From: Corythucha ciliata
Taxonomy: Eukaryota; Arthropoda; Insecta; Hemiptera; Tingidae
Length of the DNA: 64,000 nt
Assembly (NCBI GenBank): GCA_038030265.1
Contig: CM075941.1
Location: forward strand, 4,712,001 to 4,776,000
Direction: 5' to 3'
Shown: positions 22,400-32,096 of the stretch, piece by piece
Layout: each line of letters starts with the position of its first letter
Numbering within the stretch: the stretch's first letter is position 1
The notes under the pieces: model-generated
The model's input: the letters and a program-made list of their open reading frames with translations, nothing else
Databases searched by the model: none
What the model was told of the DNA's origin: nothing
Translations under genes and position numbers: made by a program

Positions 22400-23290
22400 A
22401 TCGCCAAAAAACTGGCAGAATCGGGCACAATTTACCAGAATAATGGTAAATTATCGCCTCAGAATCTTAACTTTCAGCACTGTGAATAGAATCTTAACCA
22501 AAAACTAAGCATTTGACTCAATTATCGGCCATTCTCAAGACCTACAATGGGGAAAAAAAGAGGCACTTTCTCGGTTAATTTTAACCGAGAAATCTCGGTA
22601 AAATGTTTGCAACCGTCATGAGTCGGTAAAGTCTACCGACAAGCTTGATACGGTTAAATGCACTCGGTTAGCGCATATTGTCGGTAAAATGTTTGCAACC
22701 GAGTCTGACGGTCAAGCCACAAACACGGTTAAACACATGATCCCAGTCAGTTGAGACGGTTAACTCTAACCGTTACTTTACGGTAGATTCTTCCGACCCA
22801 CAACTCCCTTGTCTGTTACAGCAACTGTCTAACATCGGTGAAAGCTGACCGTATACTCGGTAATCACAGCCGTGTCAGGCGGTTAGTCCAACAGTGTGTT
22901 TACGGTAGTGGCGAACCGAATTTTGGATATTATACGGTAACATCAGCAGAAAAAAAACGGTAAAATTCTACTGTCATGACGGTTACTCAACGGTAAAACA
23001 GGTATCTCTACTCGGTTAAGAAATACCGTCTTGAGTCTGGTGTCAACCGTGACATAACGGTACATGCTACCGTTGGCATACGGTGGAATATACCGTTATA
23101 TCACAGTTAAAACAGGTGTCTCACCTCGGTTAAGAGGTACCGTCTTGAGTCTGGTGTCAACCGTGAAATAACGGCATATACTACCGTCGGCATACGGTAG
23201 AATATACCGTTTCTACTGTGGTACAAACGGTAATTTGTCACCGACTTTCTCGGTACGTGCTTCCACTTTTCACGGTTAGCCTTACTGATT
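22400..23290. repeat. CGGTTA/CGGTAA-dense block (copy 2, longer)
   Basis: Continues beyond the end of duplication B with further units, including two long internal repeats: CTCGGTTAAGA followed by TACCGTCTTGAGTCTGGTGT occurs at about 23020 and again near 23130. Related blocks occur at 25846-26110 and 30340-30577, where they start from CACTGAGA(G)AAAAA ends. Confidence 0.65.
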
Positions 23291-23790
23291 CTTTACGGCC
23301 AAATTTGCCGCAAAAAATGGTTGAGCCGAGCGTCAGAGGTAAACCGCAGATTAAATTTCCATTTCAAATCCTGATTTCTCTCGACGGTCGGTTCAGCCTT
23401 TCTTGTGGCCCGTTTGAGACCCTAAAAAAAAAATTTGAGTTACCGTGAAAGTGAGTGTTCTAAAATTCTGTTATTGGTCAAAAAAGATTAAAATTGGAAA
23501 TGGGATGAACGTAAATTTTAGTTCACATGCGAAGAAGTCGTGAAAGAAGAAACACGAAATATATGTATTCAAACATAGTACAAAACAATAAGTAGAAAAT
23601 TCACATTCAAATTGTAGTCGCTCAGCTTCCACTCTTGCAAAAGAGTTTTAACATCTTCATCCATTTCGGAGTCACAAGTTCTTGCTTCAACACGACTCAA
23701 ATCACTTCACGAAAAAAAAACTCTTTCATTGACTACAGTGACTGAAACAACTTCAGCAGGCGAGGACTAAATAATGAGAAGTGCGAAGTA
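23291..23790. other. Unassigned stretch
   Basis: AT-rich, with no frame carrying recognisable motifs. ACCGTGAAAGTGAGT near 23445 is donor-like but no exon could be defined. Confidence 0.4.
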
Positions 23791-23910
23791 GAATAGAATA
23801 GATGGTTTATTTGTTTTGAGGCTGTCGCCTATACAAATGAGTTCGCGCTCATATTTAACTAAAAGTTACAGAAAACTAAGAACTTAGAAAACTAATAATT
23901 ACTTGCGGGG
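23791..23910 (-). repeat. Probable non-LTR element 3' tail
   Basis: On the minus strand the sequence reads TTTGTATAGGCGACAGCC, then CAAAACAAATAAACCATC, then TATTCTATTCTATTC. Insect Jockey-like LINEs commonly end in a similar sentence with an AATAAA-type signal and an ATTCT microsatellite tail. Only the 3' end is present. Confidence 0.5.
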
Positions 23911-24476
23911 GTGTGTTGTTGGAAACAATTTTGAAGCAACACTTTCGCACATGATAATTGTTTTAAAAAAAATTAATAAAAAGTCATTCGGTTTTCTCTT
24001 TTCTTTGCAAAAGGTTTATTTTCCTATTGTCTAGAAATCCACTGCTTTTAACAAGAACATGTCCGATAAATACTTTTTTCACAAAACAAAGGCCAGATTT
24101 GTGCTTCTCATGCCAAGAGAAGCCAGGTTTTCATTTTCATGCAATTTATCGAAAAAAAAAAAAAAAAGCGACAGACCGACGGCATGCCAAAAACCACTTT
24201 TTTCAACTTTTCTGAATGTGATGTCAGCTCGGACTCGATTTTTTTCACGAACACCATACTTCCGTTGCCGAAGGGAACATTGAAGTTAAAATTGAATGCA
24301 ACCAGATGATTTTCTTCAAAAGTGCAACACTCGCGAAACAATATAACGGGTCTAGTCAGCTTAACAATTTTCAAGGCGCGAATAAAGGTCTCCCCACACA
24401 TTTCCGTGTTTTCACCGCGCCGCCGTGTGTCGGTCCGGGACTCGGCGCGGTGAGGAGAGCCCACACATGTCCGATT
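23911..24476. other. Unassigned, ends in GC-rich hairpin at the gap
   Basis: No recognised coding sequence. Just before the gap, CCGCGCCG (about 24415) is the inverse of CGGCGCGG (about 24444). This GC-rich hairpin may have contributed to the assembly break. Confidence 0.45.
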
Positions 24477-24976
24477 NNNNNNNNNNNNNNNNNNNNNNNN
24501 NNNNNNNNNNNNNNNNNNNNNNNNNNNNNNNNNNNNNNNNNNNNNNNNNNNNNNNNNNNNNNNNNNNNNNNNNNNNNNNNNNNNNNNNNNNNNNNNNNNN
24601 NNNNNNNNNNNNNNNNNNNNNNNNNNNNNNNNNNNNNNNNNNNNNNNNNNNNNNNNNNNNNNNNNNNNNNNNNNNNNNNNNNNNNNNNNNNNNNNNNNNN
24701 NNNNNNNNNNNNNNNNNNNNNNNNNNNNNNNNNNNNNNNNNNNNNNNNNNNNNNNNNNNNNNNNNNNNNNNNNNNNNNNNNNNNNNNNNNNNNNNNNNNN
24801 NNNNNNNNNNNNNNNNNNNNNNNNNNNNNNNNNNNNNNNNNNNNNNNNNNNNNNNNNNNNNNNNNNNNNNNNNNNNNNNNNNNNNNNNNNNNNNNNNNNN
24901 NNNNNNNNNNNNNNNNNNNNNNNNNNNNNNNNNNNNNNNNNNNNNNNNNNNNNNNNNNNNNNNNNNNNNNNNNNNN
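24477..24976. other. Assembly gap, 500 N
   Basis: Exactly 500 unknown bases. The true size is unknown. Open frames that appear to cross it are artefacts. Confidence 0.99.
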
Positions 24977-25033
24977 ATGTTTGCCACAATCACGACGAGA
25001 CCAATAGTGCATTTTCAGAATGAAATGCACTAA
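24977..25033 (+). repeat. End of dispersed repeat X, cut by the gap
   Basis: ATGTTTGCCACAATCACGAC through AAATGCACTAAAAA matches 57555-57612 and 59597-59660, and its inverse lies in the left palindrome arm near 54380-54440. Confidence 0.75.
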
Positions 25034-25244
25034 AAATAGGTTGTTCATTGTATTGTGCAACCCATCAAAACAACCCACAAACGTTCAATTTTATTGTACA
25101 AGTACAACCCGTATTATTGCGCAATATTATTGTACGTGTCTGGGCCGCTTAAGAAATGATAATGAACCTTTTGCTAGGTAAAATTCGATTTTGACTGGGC
25201 TATACATATTATGTATGTTAAACTTCTGAGAATGAGCACCCTGA

Positions 25245-25600
25245 TGTGTTTTGTTTGGGAGCCGGAGATCGGTCCCATTACAACGCGTTAAAAGGGGTGA
25301 AAGACGCTCGCATGTCTGATGACAAATTGTTCTTCGTACTCCCTCGAATCGTCAATGTTAATCAGTGTACCATCGACACATCCAGCAACATAAGGAAACC
25401 CTCCAAAAAAAAAAAGAAGCTAATCCGCAAGATTCTTCTGCCAAACGAAAGGTCTCGGAACATGAATCGAAACTTTACACTAGACACTAGAAACCTCTTG
25501 CAACGCGGCGATGCACGGCCCGAGTATGCCCACCTAGTGCCGAAACAACAGTTTCTGCTCAATCTCAGCAGACAACGCTATAGGCTTCGTTTCGGAGGAT
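25245..25600 (-). pseudogene. PIF/Harbinger (HARBI1-like) transposase relic
   Basis: On the minus strand one frame reads FPYVAGCVDGTLINID. This matches the Harbinger DDE nuclease motif (FPxVxGCIDGTHIxI) that carries the first catalytic Asp. A segment about 70 codons upstream reads ALSAEIEQKLLF, like the ALSAExQLLIALRF helix that precedes it in this family. Stops and frameshifts lie between and after the two segments, and the later catalytic residues are not recognisable. It is a decayed fragment. The open plus-strand frame over the same bases is a shadow. Confidence 0.6.
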
Positions 25601-25845
25601 ATAGTATACGACGGTCGATTTTTTTCGAGCACATAATTATTCAATTTCAGCCCTAATCAAACGAAAAGTTTCGTGAAAAAGCTATCACTCACGGCAAAGT
25701 TTATGTGAATCCTATATATTCCCTTCGGACATGCATCCCTACGCCTTTCTCCCTCAGAAAAATAAATTTCGCGTAGGTATTTCAAACACCTCTTCCCACT
25801 TAAAGGGTCAACTAACGACTCTGCAGAAATAACTGAAAACTCTTC

Positions 25846-26110
25846 ACTGAGAGAAAAAATGGGCACTTTCTCTGTTAAATTCAACCGAAAACTCTCTGTT
25901 AAACGGTAGCACCCGAGACGAGGTCGGTACATTTAACCGATATGGCACATCTAGGTTAAAGCATGTCAAACTCCGTAAATACTCATCTCGGTAAAACCGA
26001 ATTTCGAGGTAACAGAGAATAATGGCGTCTTCTACAGAGACTTTCTCCTACCATTCTCGGTCATATCAACAGAGAAGGATTGCTCATTTAACTTAGATCT
26101 CTCGGTGTAT
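25846..26110 (+). repeat. CACTGAGAGAAAAA-ended CGGTTA-type element fragment
   Basis: Begins CACTGAGAGAAAAAATGG, then GGCACTTTCTCTGTTAAATT and variants of TCGGTA and TTAACCGA on both strands. This is the same sentence as in the CGGTTA blocks of duplication B. The 30340-30577 copy has the same start in inverse orientation. Confidence 0.6.
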
Positions 26111-26496
26111 TTTGCAGGGTTAAGAAGTGCTGTGGGTCAAACAACTTCAGAAAAAAAAATGCACCAAAATTATAATAATAATAAGTTATTTTCATTAAAC
26201 AATGTTCAATGATGAGCGTAATGGCAAAAGGAGAAACATCTCACAGTTTCCATTAATATTTATTACGAATAAGATTAATTTACAAAAAAATACAAACTTA
26301 CTTTAGCTTATTTATTTATTTATTTTATTTTTTTATAGCGCAATATTCAAGCTATTGAGTTTCTTATTGTTATATTATAATATGAGTTAACTGATGCAGC
26401 AGGTGTGACAGTATTTGGAAATGGAAATTTAAGCGCTTGCAAGCTGAAACAATGAATTTCGACTTTCCGTTCGACAAAATAGGCTTGCAACTTGGA

Positions 26497-27770
26497 TTAG
26501 AAAAAAATCGTGTCAAATGTGAATCCTCGAGCAAATCCCTCTCCCAATTTTGGCGAATAGTACAAATCACTGATTTCTACGAATTTGGGATAATTCAAGT
26601 CCCCACTATCAAGTACAAAGCATCCGACATCTTCATGTCTGTATGTAACGTTATTTGGTGCTTTAACCCACGAATGGGACGACAAAAATGTGCCGTTAGG
26701 CAAGGCCAGTTGAGCTGATACTTCAGCTACAATAGCAGCAGGTAATTTGCGTGCTCGGCTGCAAACAAACAAAGAGCGAGGTATTGTGTTGGAATAGAAA
26801 ACGCTATTCAATTGCAATTGCATTTTCTTAGCTATTGTTTTTGAAATATCCACTCCGCTTGCTGAAACACGAGCGGCGGCTTTGCATGCCCTGTGCTTCC
26901 CCTCGTACCTCATAGACCGTAATTTACAAAGAGGTCCTAGGCGGAGCAACAACTTTGGATAGTGAATTAAGTGGTGAAACTTAGGAGGTATTGAATTTCC
27001 AGGAGAAATATTGATGTACAGAAGAAGAAATTCAGAAATGTGATGAGCTAGTAAACGGGTTAAGTCGTAATAGACGTTTTCAGTCATTATTAATTCAATA
27101 ATTTGTCGAAGAAGAATGTATAATTCATAATATTTATAGTATCTACTATTGCCTTCATTAATCTTGTGACCAATCATTAAACCGAAATACTTCACAAATC
27201 GTTCGCATTCAGTTGATGAAAATTTCAACTTGACCGTATCTACTGTCATGCCAGTTGAGTTTAACGGGGATTTGTTACACGAATCTGGGCCGTAATCAAA
27301 TTCTAGAATGCGCTGGTTTAAATAATCCAAAGTGAAGTATTTGTGTCGAATTAAACCCTCGATTATTAATGTCATAGTGTAAAATAATGCAGGCTCCTTC
27401 AAAGAGATCGTGCATGGCATCAACGGCTACGTGGCTAAAAATGTCAAATGTGTCCACTTTAAACCATACGCTTTGTTCTTTGATGCCGGTGAGGCTCACG
27501 TCACCAACCCTCAAGTCTTCGTTGTAATTTTCGCTACTCCGTAGAAGGCCTGGGGCCCTATTCTCTAACAACAAGCAATATTTTTTTCGCCAGCCATGTG
27601 TCTATTTCATTAATTTGTTTGAAGAAACTTAATGAAATAAACATATGACTGCGAAAGAGCTATTGCTTCGGAGTTAGAGAATAGGCCCCCTGATTCCTCA
27701 AAAGTTAAATTGGGTAAATCAGTTAAATCAAAATGCAAGTCAGTTGGCATCGCTGGTTGGCATACAATTT
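26497..27770 (-). pseudogene. Tnp2/CACTA-type transposase relic, frameshifted and MITE-interrupted
   Basis: Minus-strand frames give, in order, TDLHFDLTDLPN, then HVAVDAMHDLFEGAC, FDYGPD, HHLIHYPKLLLRLGPL and MRYEGKHRACKAAA with ISKTIAKKMQ. This series (VDxMHDxLEG, then HYPxxxxxxGPL, then MRFExKHxxFKxxA) is known from the large animal transposase family related to plant Tnp2. A frameshift near 27340-27360 separates the MHDLFEG part from the following 308-codon frame. A 136-bp MITE splits the coding sequence upstream. The frame meets a stop about 27780, so the N-terminal half is missing. It cannot encode a working enzyme as it stands. Confidence 0.68.
27553..27688. mobile_element. 136-bp MITE inserted in the transposase relic, TSD CCTG
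   Basis: Ends are GGGCCCTATTCTCTAAC and, reverse-complemented, GGGCCTATTCTCTAAC. CCTG flanks both sides (27549-27552 and 27689-27692). Without the insert and one CCTG the host frame reads EESGLLRSSEN straight through, confirming the insertion and its exact limits. Its terminal wording resembles the 58115 element. Confidence 0.85.
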
Positions 27771-27858
27771 GGCTTGTTTACTAAAAAGTGTGAGAAGTGA
27801 AACTTTCCTCTCTTTTCAGTAAACAACAGTATATTATACTACGAGTGGATAAAGTGTA

Positions 27859-27943
27859 ATTTTACCTGCGAGTTTTTTTTTTTTTAGTGAACGAGGCGTG
27901 CAACGTACGCCTCATTCACTAAAAAAACACGAGCAGGTAAAAT
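27859..27943. repeat. Hairpin of ~38-bp arms
   Basis: ATTTTACCTGC on the left is the inverse of GCAGGTAAAAT on the right. Inside, a T run and AGTGAACGAGGCGT mirror ACGCCTCATTCACT and an A run, around GCAACGT. It is probably a very small foldback MITE. Confidence 0.65.
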
Positions 27944-28074
27944 CCACATTTCCACGTGTTATGGGTCACACCCTAACGGCTATATGCGGGGGGGGGGAGT
28001 TGAGGCGAGCGGCTTGGCTCAGGCGGGCGAACCCTACCTTAATTAGATAATATGATTTAAAAAAAGAGGAGTGC

Positions 28075-28500
28075 GTGAGAACCCACATTGCGACGCGTTT
28101 CGGCAGCGAAGAAGTGGGGAGGAAGAAAGGGCCAAACGGAAAAGGAAGATGCGATCGCTGGGAGAGTGTGTTTTTGGCCAGCGTCGAGGGGATTGAGTTT
28201 TTGAGCAGCGCCCTGGGAAAGTCGTCTCGTCGGCAACACCAGCAACGGGGGAAAACCAGAGGAAGCAGGGACGTCTTCGTGGGGCTTTCGGGAGACAAAA
28301 TGAGAGATCGATTAGCGAGGCGCGAGCACCGGTCTTTTTCTCTTTTGTCCTCTGTTGGTGATCCGGCTACAAAACGCCGGTCCTTCGGGGCGTTCGCTGT
28401 GGAACCTTGACTCCGTTGTTGAGCGGTTGTTCGTCGAAGACGCACCCGGAAGTCGGACTTCCCCGTGGCGTCCTCGGACCCCAGGAGTGAATATTCGTGA
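28075..28500. promoter_or_regulatory. CpG-rich segment, possible promoter or 5' exon
   Basis: Compared with its AT-rich surroundings this stretch is GC-rich and full of CpG (GCGACGCGTTTCGGCAGCG, GATTAGCGAGGCGCGAG). A donor-like ATTCGTGAGTAC follows at about 28495. Open frames exist on both strands (111 and 189 codons), as expected in GC-rich DNA, with no recognisable motif. It may be a first exon with its promoter, but nothing here proves it. Confidence 0.3.
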
Positions 28501-28540
28501 GTACTGTGTAATCCCCCTTTTTCAAAGACTCTCACACTAA

Positions 28541-30339
28541 CGTAAAACCGAGCCCATATAAATCGACCTTCGCGTAAAATTAATTAATAAATAACAAAAA
28601 ACAATGCAAAACAGTAAAAAAGAAGCTTAAATTTAACACACGAGTTGTGTACGCTACTTTTCGCGCGATGCCAGACGACATTAGCAGAAAGTTGCGAAAT
28701 CGCCCGTTAAGACACTGAGAAAAAAGTGAAGGACGAATTCCTCCATCATCGCGAACACCTTTCAGGACGTCGACAACTCACACGCTGAGAAATGGAAAGC
28801 CGAAAGGCTGTGGAACCTGCGGTGAAACAGTCCGATGCCCTCAGTTTCTCTTACTATCAAAACAGTGGCTAAAATGCAACTTTAGACAGTTGTTTTCTCT
28901 CCAACACAGTGGCTAAAATCACGTTTTAGTCACTGTAGCGTGAAAACCATATTGAGTGCACACCAAAGTTATACAGGGTGTTTCAGGAGGAACCCGCAAT
29001 ACTTGCAGATGAGGTAGTACTATGTAGGACGAACCAAAATTACTGTATTATGGACTACAGAGAATCATATGTGACCAAGAACCATCTATTTCATTCATTA
29101 AGGTGCTTCATTGTGCTACAGGTTCGAATTCTTTCCCCCGGAATCTATGACAAATCGGAAACTCGTTGATTAATTTAATAGTAAAATTTCGCTCCAATTA
29201 CGAATATCGTGCCGCTCGGTGCAGCACAATCAACTTTCCGCGCTCCCCATTTTGTATCACAATTTTACTCAAGCACCGCTCAATTCATAACAAAATATAT
29301 CTTTTTTCCACGACTTACAGTTAATGTATGCCATTCGTGTTTAACGGAGAAGGGGTAAAGTTCTTTTTTACTGGCTACATAAATTGAGGTGGGTGAAATG
29401 ATAATTAACTCACTAGTGAGTAAAGTTGCACTTTACTAATTAGTTCTTGAGCTATACTCACATGGAGAGGTTTCAAATTTAACTATAAGATTCTGATCAA
29501 ACTGTTGTTCTTGGTAGGAGGGGTGAAGTGGACCAATGCCTCAGGCTTACTTTTTGTGAATGGGCCCCGAAGGGAGCCCGAGAAAAATTCGGAAAGCCGG
29601 ATAATTCGGATATTCAAATTTGAATTTTTTGACAATTTGGCCGTGTTTTCCAAAGGTAAAAACCACGAGAAAAACAGTAAAAAAAAAACTATTGGAAACT
29701 TCTATAATGAAAATAACCCAAACAAATTATTAAGCTTTCACCCAAAAAGTGATTAAGATCAAAATCTGAGAGTTACATTCGCGGACCCCTCTTTGTCAGC
29801 CAAATTTGTGTTACTCTCGTACCGCAAATAGATCGCAGCAGTGCTCTAGCTAAGAAAGAAATTGGGGGGTTTTATTTAAATCGCTTTTTTTGTTAGAATC
29901 GAAAATAAATAAATAAAATAGCATGTACAAGGCACAACTCGTGATACAAGTACATTTTCTGTTGTATTTGATGCGCTCGCCAGCGGCTCGAGCTTAAAAA
30001 CTACAACTCGCAAGTAATTTCACCTTTTACTCACTCGTTGTATAATATACAACTTTTTATTTTTTTTTTTTCTTTCTCTTTTTCTAAACACAGTTTCAAC
30101 AATGGCTATTGTTCGTAATTTAAACTTCTAATAAGTCAAAAAGAGTGTAGAGTTGCAGCACAAATTACCGAGATTGGATGACAATGAGGGCTCTACTTTC
30201 AAGACACTGAAATAATTATACGAGCAAAAGTTCTATAATACACTGCGCCAGCTGCCGGACTATTTTTTGTACTTAACAGAGTAGGTCCGTTGATTAGCAT
30301 ACTTTTGACAGCAGAGTACTTGTTGTTTTCAGAAAGTAA
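28541..30339. other. Unassigned stretch with repeat fragments
   Basis: TATACAGGGTGTTTCAGGAG at about 28971 resembles the end of a TA-flanked element, and a diverged relative TACAGGGTGATTCAGGAG occurs at 54265. CACTGAGAAAAAA occurs near 28713. No inverted partner for either is visible. No coding sequence is recognised. Confidence 0.4.
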
Positions 30340-30577
30340 CACTGCGAATATCGGTTAAATACAGAAAAACGTTGTTAACAGAGTCACTAATCTCTGTAAA
30401 ACGCATTTTTGACCGAGAGTTCACGGTTAAGTAACGTTGAGTAGGCGATTTCTATGCTGTTTCCACATAGAAAGTGCATTAACCAAGAAGGACCATGCAA
30501 AAAATGCAGAACTTCTCGGTAAAACCAACCGAGAACTGCTTTAACATACCTCTTTAACAGACCATTTTTCTCAGTGT
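30340..30577 (-). repeat. CACTGAGAAAAA-ended CGGTTA-type element fragment, inverse
   Basis: On the minus strand it starts CACTGAGAAAAATGGTCTG and continues with TTCTCGGTTGG, TTAACCGTGAACTCTCGG and TTTAACCGATA. This is the same family as 25846-26110. Confidence 0.6.
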
Positions 30578-31924
30578 TGAAAAGTGTGGCTCTTCACTCT
30601 GCAAATTTGTGTTTGGTGAAACAAAAATACATATTTGTATGAAAAGTTGAAAAGTTTTCACTTTGCAGTTCACTTTTCCAGCCACTTTTCAAATTCAGTT
30701 TGGAGGAACAGAAACTTTTCAGAAGAGTGCCGAGTTCGTGAATTAGGTCTCCGTGTGCGATGTTCACTTGTCTGGACCCGTCACAAACTTAAGGCGGTCG
30801 ACGATTTGACAATGCCGGTAAATATTCTTAAATTGATCCGTTTTCCCCTTTTTAGCACTGCACTTCTTAGTCATGTGGATTAGCGATTTTACGGAGTTTC
30901 CTCAATTCTAGCGATTTTTATCTATTTTTTCCTCTTTCATATATTTTTGATACAGCGGAATTTTATGCAAATGGAAAACGCTATCAATTTTATGGCTGCC
31001 CACCTCTTCACCCCTTCATCGATGCACTACTGGCTGCATTGTAGATGAGGGGCGAATACAGGGGAGGAGGGTCTATAGGAATCATCTGCGCCGCACCCTT
31101 ATTCAGCAGCCTTGGTAAAGGTAAAAGAAATCTTTCTAATGACCAGCAATAGCATACGCCATCTTCTTAGGGGGGGGGGGGTTTAAACCCCCAAAACCCA
31201 CCCCGTAAATCCGCCACTGACCCAATCTAATGCTCCCCTCTTCGGAAACGGTTTGGGTCTTTAGCCCTGACCGAAGACCGGCCTGAATTCGATTCGTTTC
31301 GTGCAGAAATAGCGTGCCTCTAATTTCTCCAGTTTGGAATACTGTGACCTACACACATAGCATCAAGCATCAAAGGGCGAATCGGAGACCTTTTAAAGGT
31401 GGGGGGGGGGATCGAAAACCCTCTCATAGAATAACCCCCTCCCCACACAAGTTTTCAGCGATATGACAAGACCTATACTAGCCTACTAGGGTTAATCCCA
31501 TTTTTACGCCCATTCTTGGATCGGATGTAGACTTTCCCCCCCCCCCCTAAATTGTAGCATTTTGACCTTACATAGCCTACAAAATGTGTACATATAGGTC
31601 CAAGGGCGGATCTGGGACCTCTCTTAGGGGGAGGTAATCGAAATCCCTCCCGCTCCCCATATACTCCCCGACCACCTTCCCACCCCACCCCTCTCCAATG
31701 TTTAAAGGGATATGACAAGCTCCAGGGGGGGGGGGTATTTCTGCTGAATTCACTTGCAGGGGGGGGGGTTATAAATTAAATGCTCCATAGCCTTCCACCA
31801 GCTTCCGGAGAGGGCGGGGTAACCGGGGATCTGTCATAATCACTCTAAACATATAGGTGGGTTGGTGGCGGGGGTGAACCGTGTGAGGAAGAAGGGTTTT
31901 GATCCCCCCCCCCCATCCACCTTC
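30578..31924. other. Unassigned stretch with G-run element ends
   Basis: Several G or C homopolymers of 8-12 bases (31170, 31400, 31535, 31720, 31905). AAATCCGCCACTGACCC near 31210 reads as a hAT-like end (inverse AGTGGCGGATTT). GGCTGCCCACCTCTTCACCCC near 30995 resembles the terminal part of the CAGGGGCGTAGCC family. It looks like a patchwork of truncated elements. Confidence 0.45.
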
Positions 31925-32096
31925 AGTCATTAGACCGAGACTTTCGAGACGAGACCGAGACTTAGGAGACGAGACCGAGACGAGACCGAGACCGAGACCG
32001 ACTTTTTAAGTACGAGACCGAGACCAAGACCGAGATCATCTTGCTAATGACCGAGACCAAGACACGTAAGTCTCGGTCTCGGTCTCGTGCATCACT
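31925..32096. repeat. GAGACC simple-repeat element with inverted end
   Basis: A run of GAGACCGAGAC units in the forward sense (31925-32065) ends in the opposite sense (TCTCGGTCTCGGTCTCGTGC) at 32071-32090. The outer words AGTCAT and ATCACT are roughly inverse. It could fold on itself along most of its length. Confidence 0.75.

Larger units (their letters stand above)
18716..22938. repeat. Tandem duplication B, copy 2
   Basis: Starts with a family-1 hAT fragment (18716-19708) that copy 1 lacks, then repeats copy 1 from about 19445 to 22938. The junction at 18716 fuses TATTATACGGTAA with ATTAGCAAGTTTTC. The former continues at 22938 as CATCAGC, and the latter is preceded in the 7.3-kb copy by ATCGATA. 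The two parents share only the TAA at the joint, which points to a short-homology breakpoint rather than unequal crossing-over in long repeats. Confidence 0.82.

Noticed and set aside
23218..23448. 76-codon frame at the end of the CGGTTA block
   Set aside because: Its first half lies in the repeat block. The second half has no recognisable motif and ends in a Lys homopolymer.
24108..25078. Long open frames of about 190-290 codons crossing the 500-N run
   Set aside because: They exist only because unknown bases contain no stops. The flanking real codons show no motif.
27966..28535. 189-codon minus-strand frame
   Set aside because: GC-rich, CpG-rich DNA open on both strands. Composition is Arg/Ser/Leu-rich with no recognisable domain. 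Kept only as a possible promoter or 5' exon region.
31473..31718. 81-codon minus-strand frame with Gly/Pro/Arg-rich sequence
   Set aside because: Encoded by C and G homopolymers of element ends.
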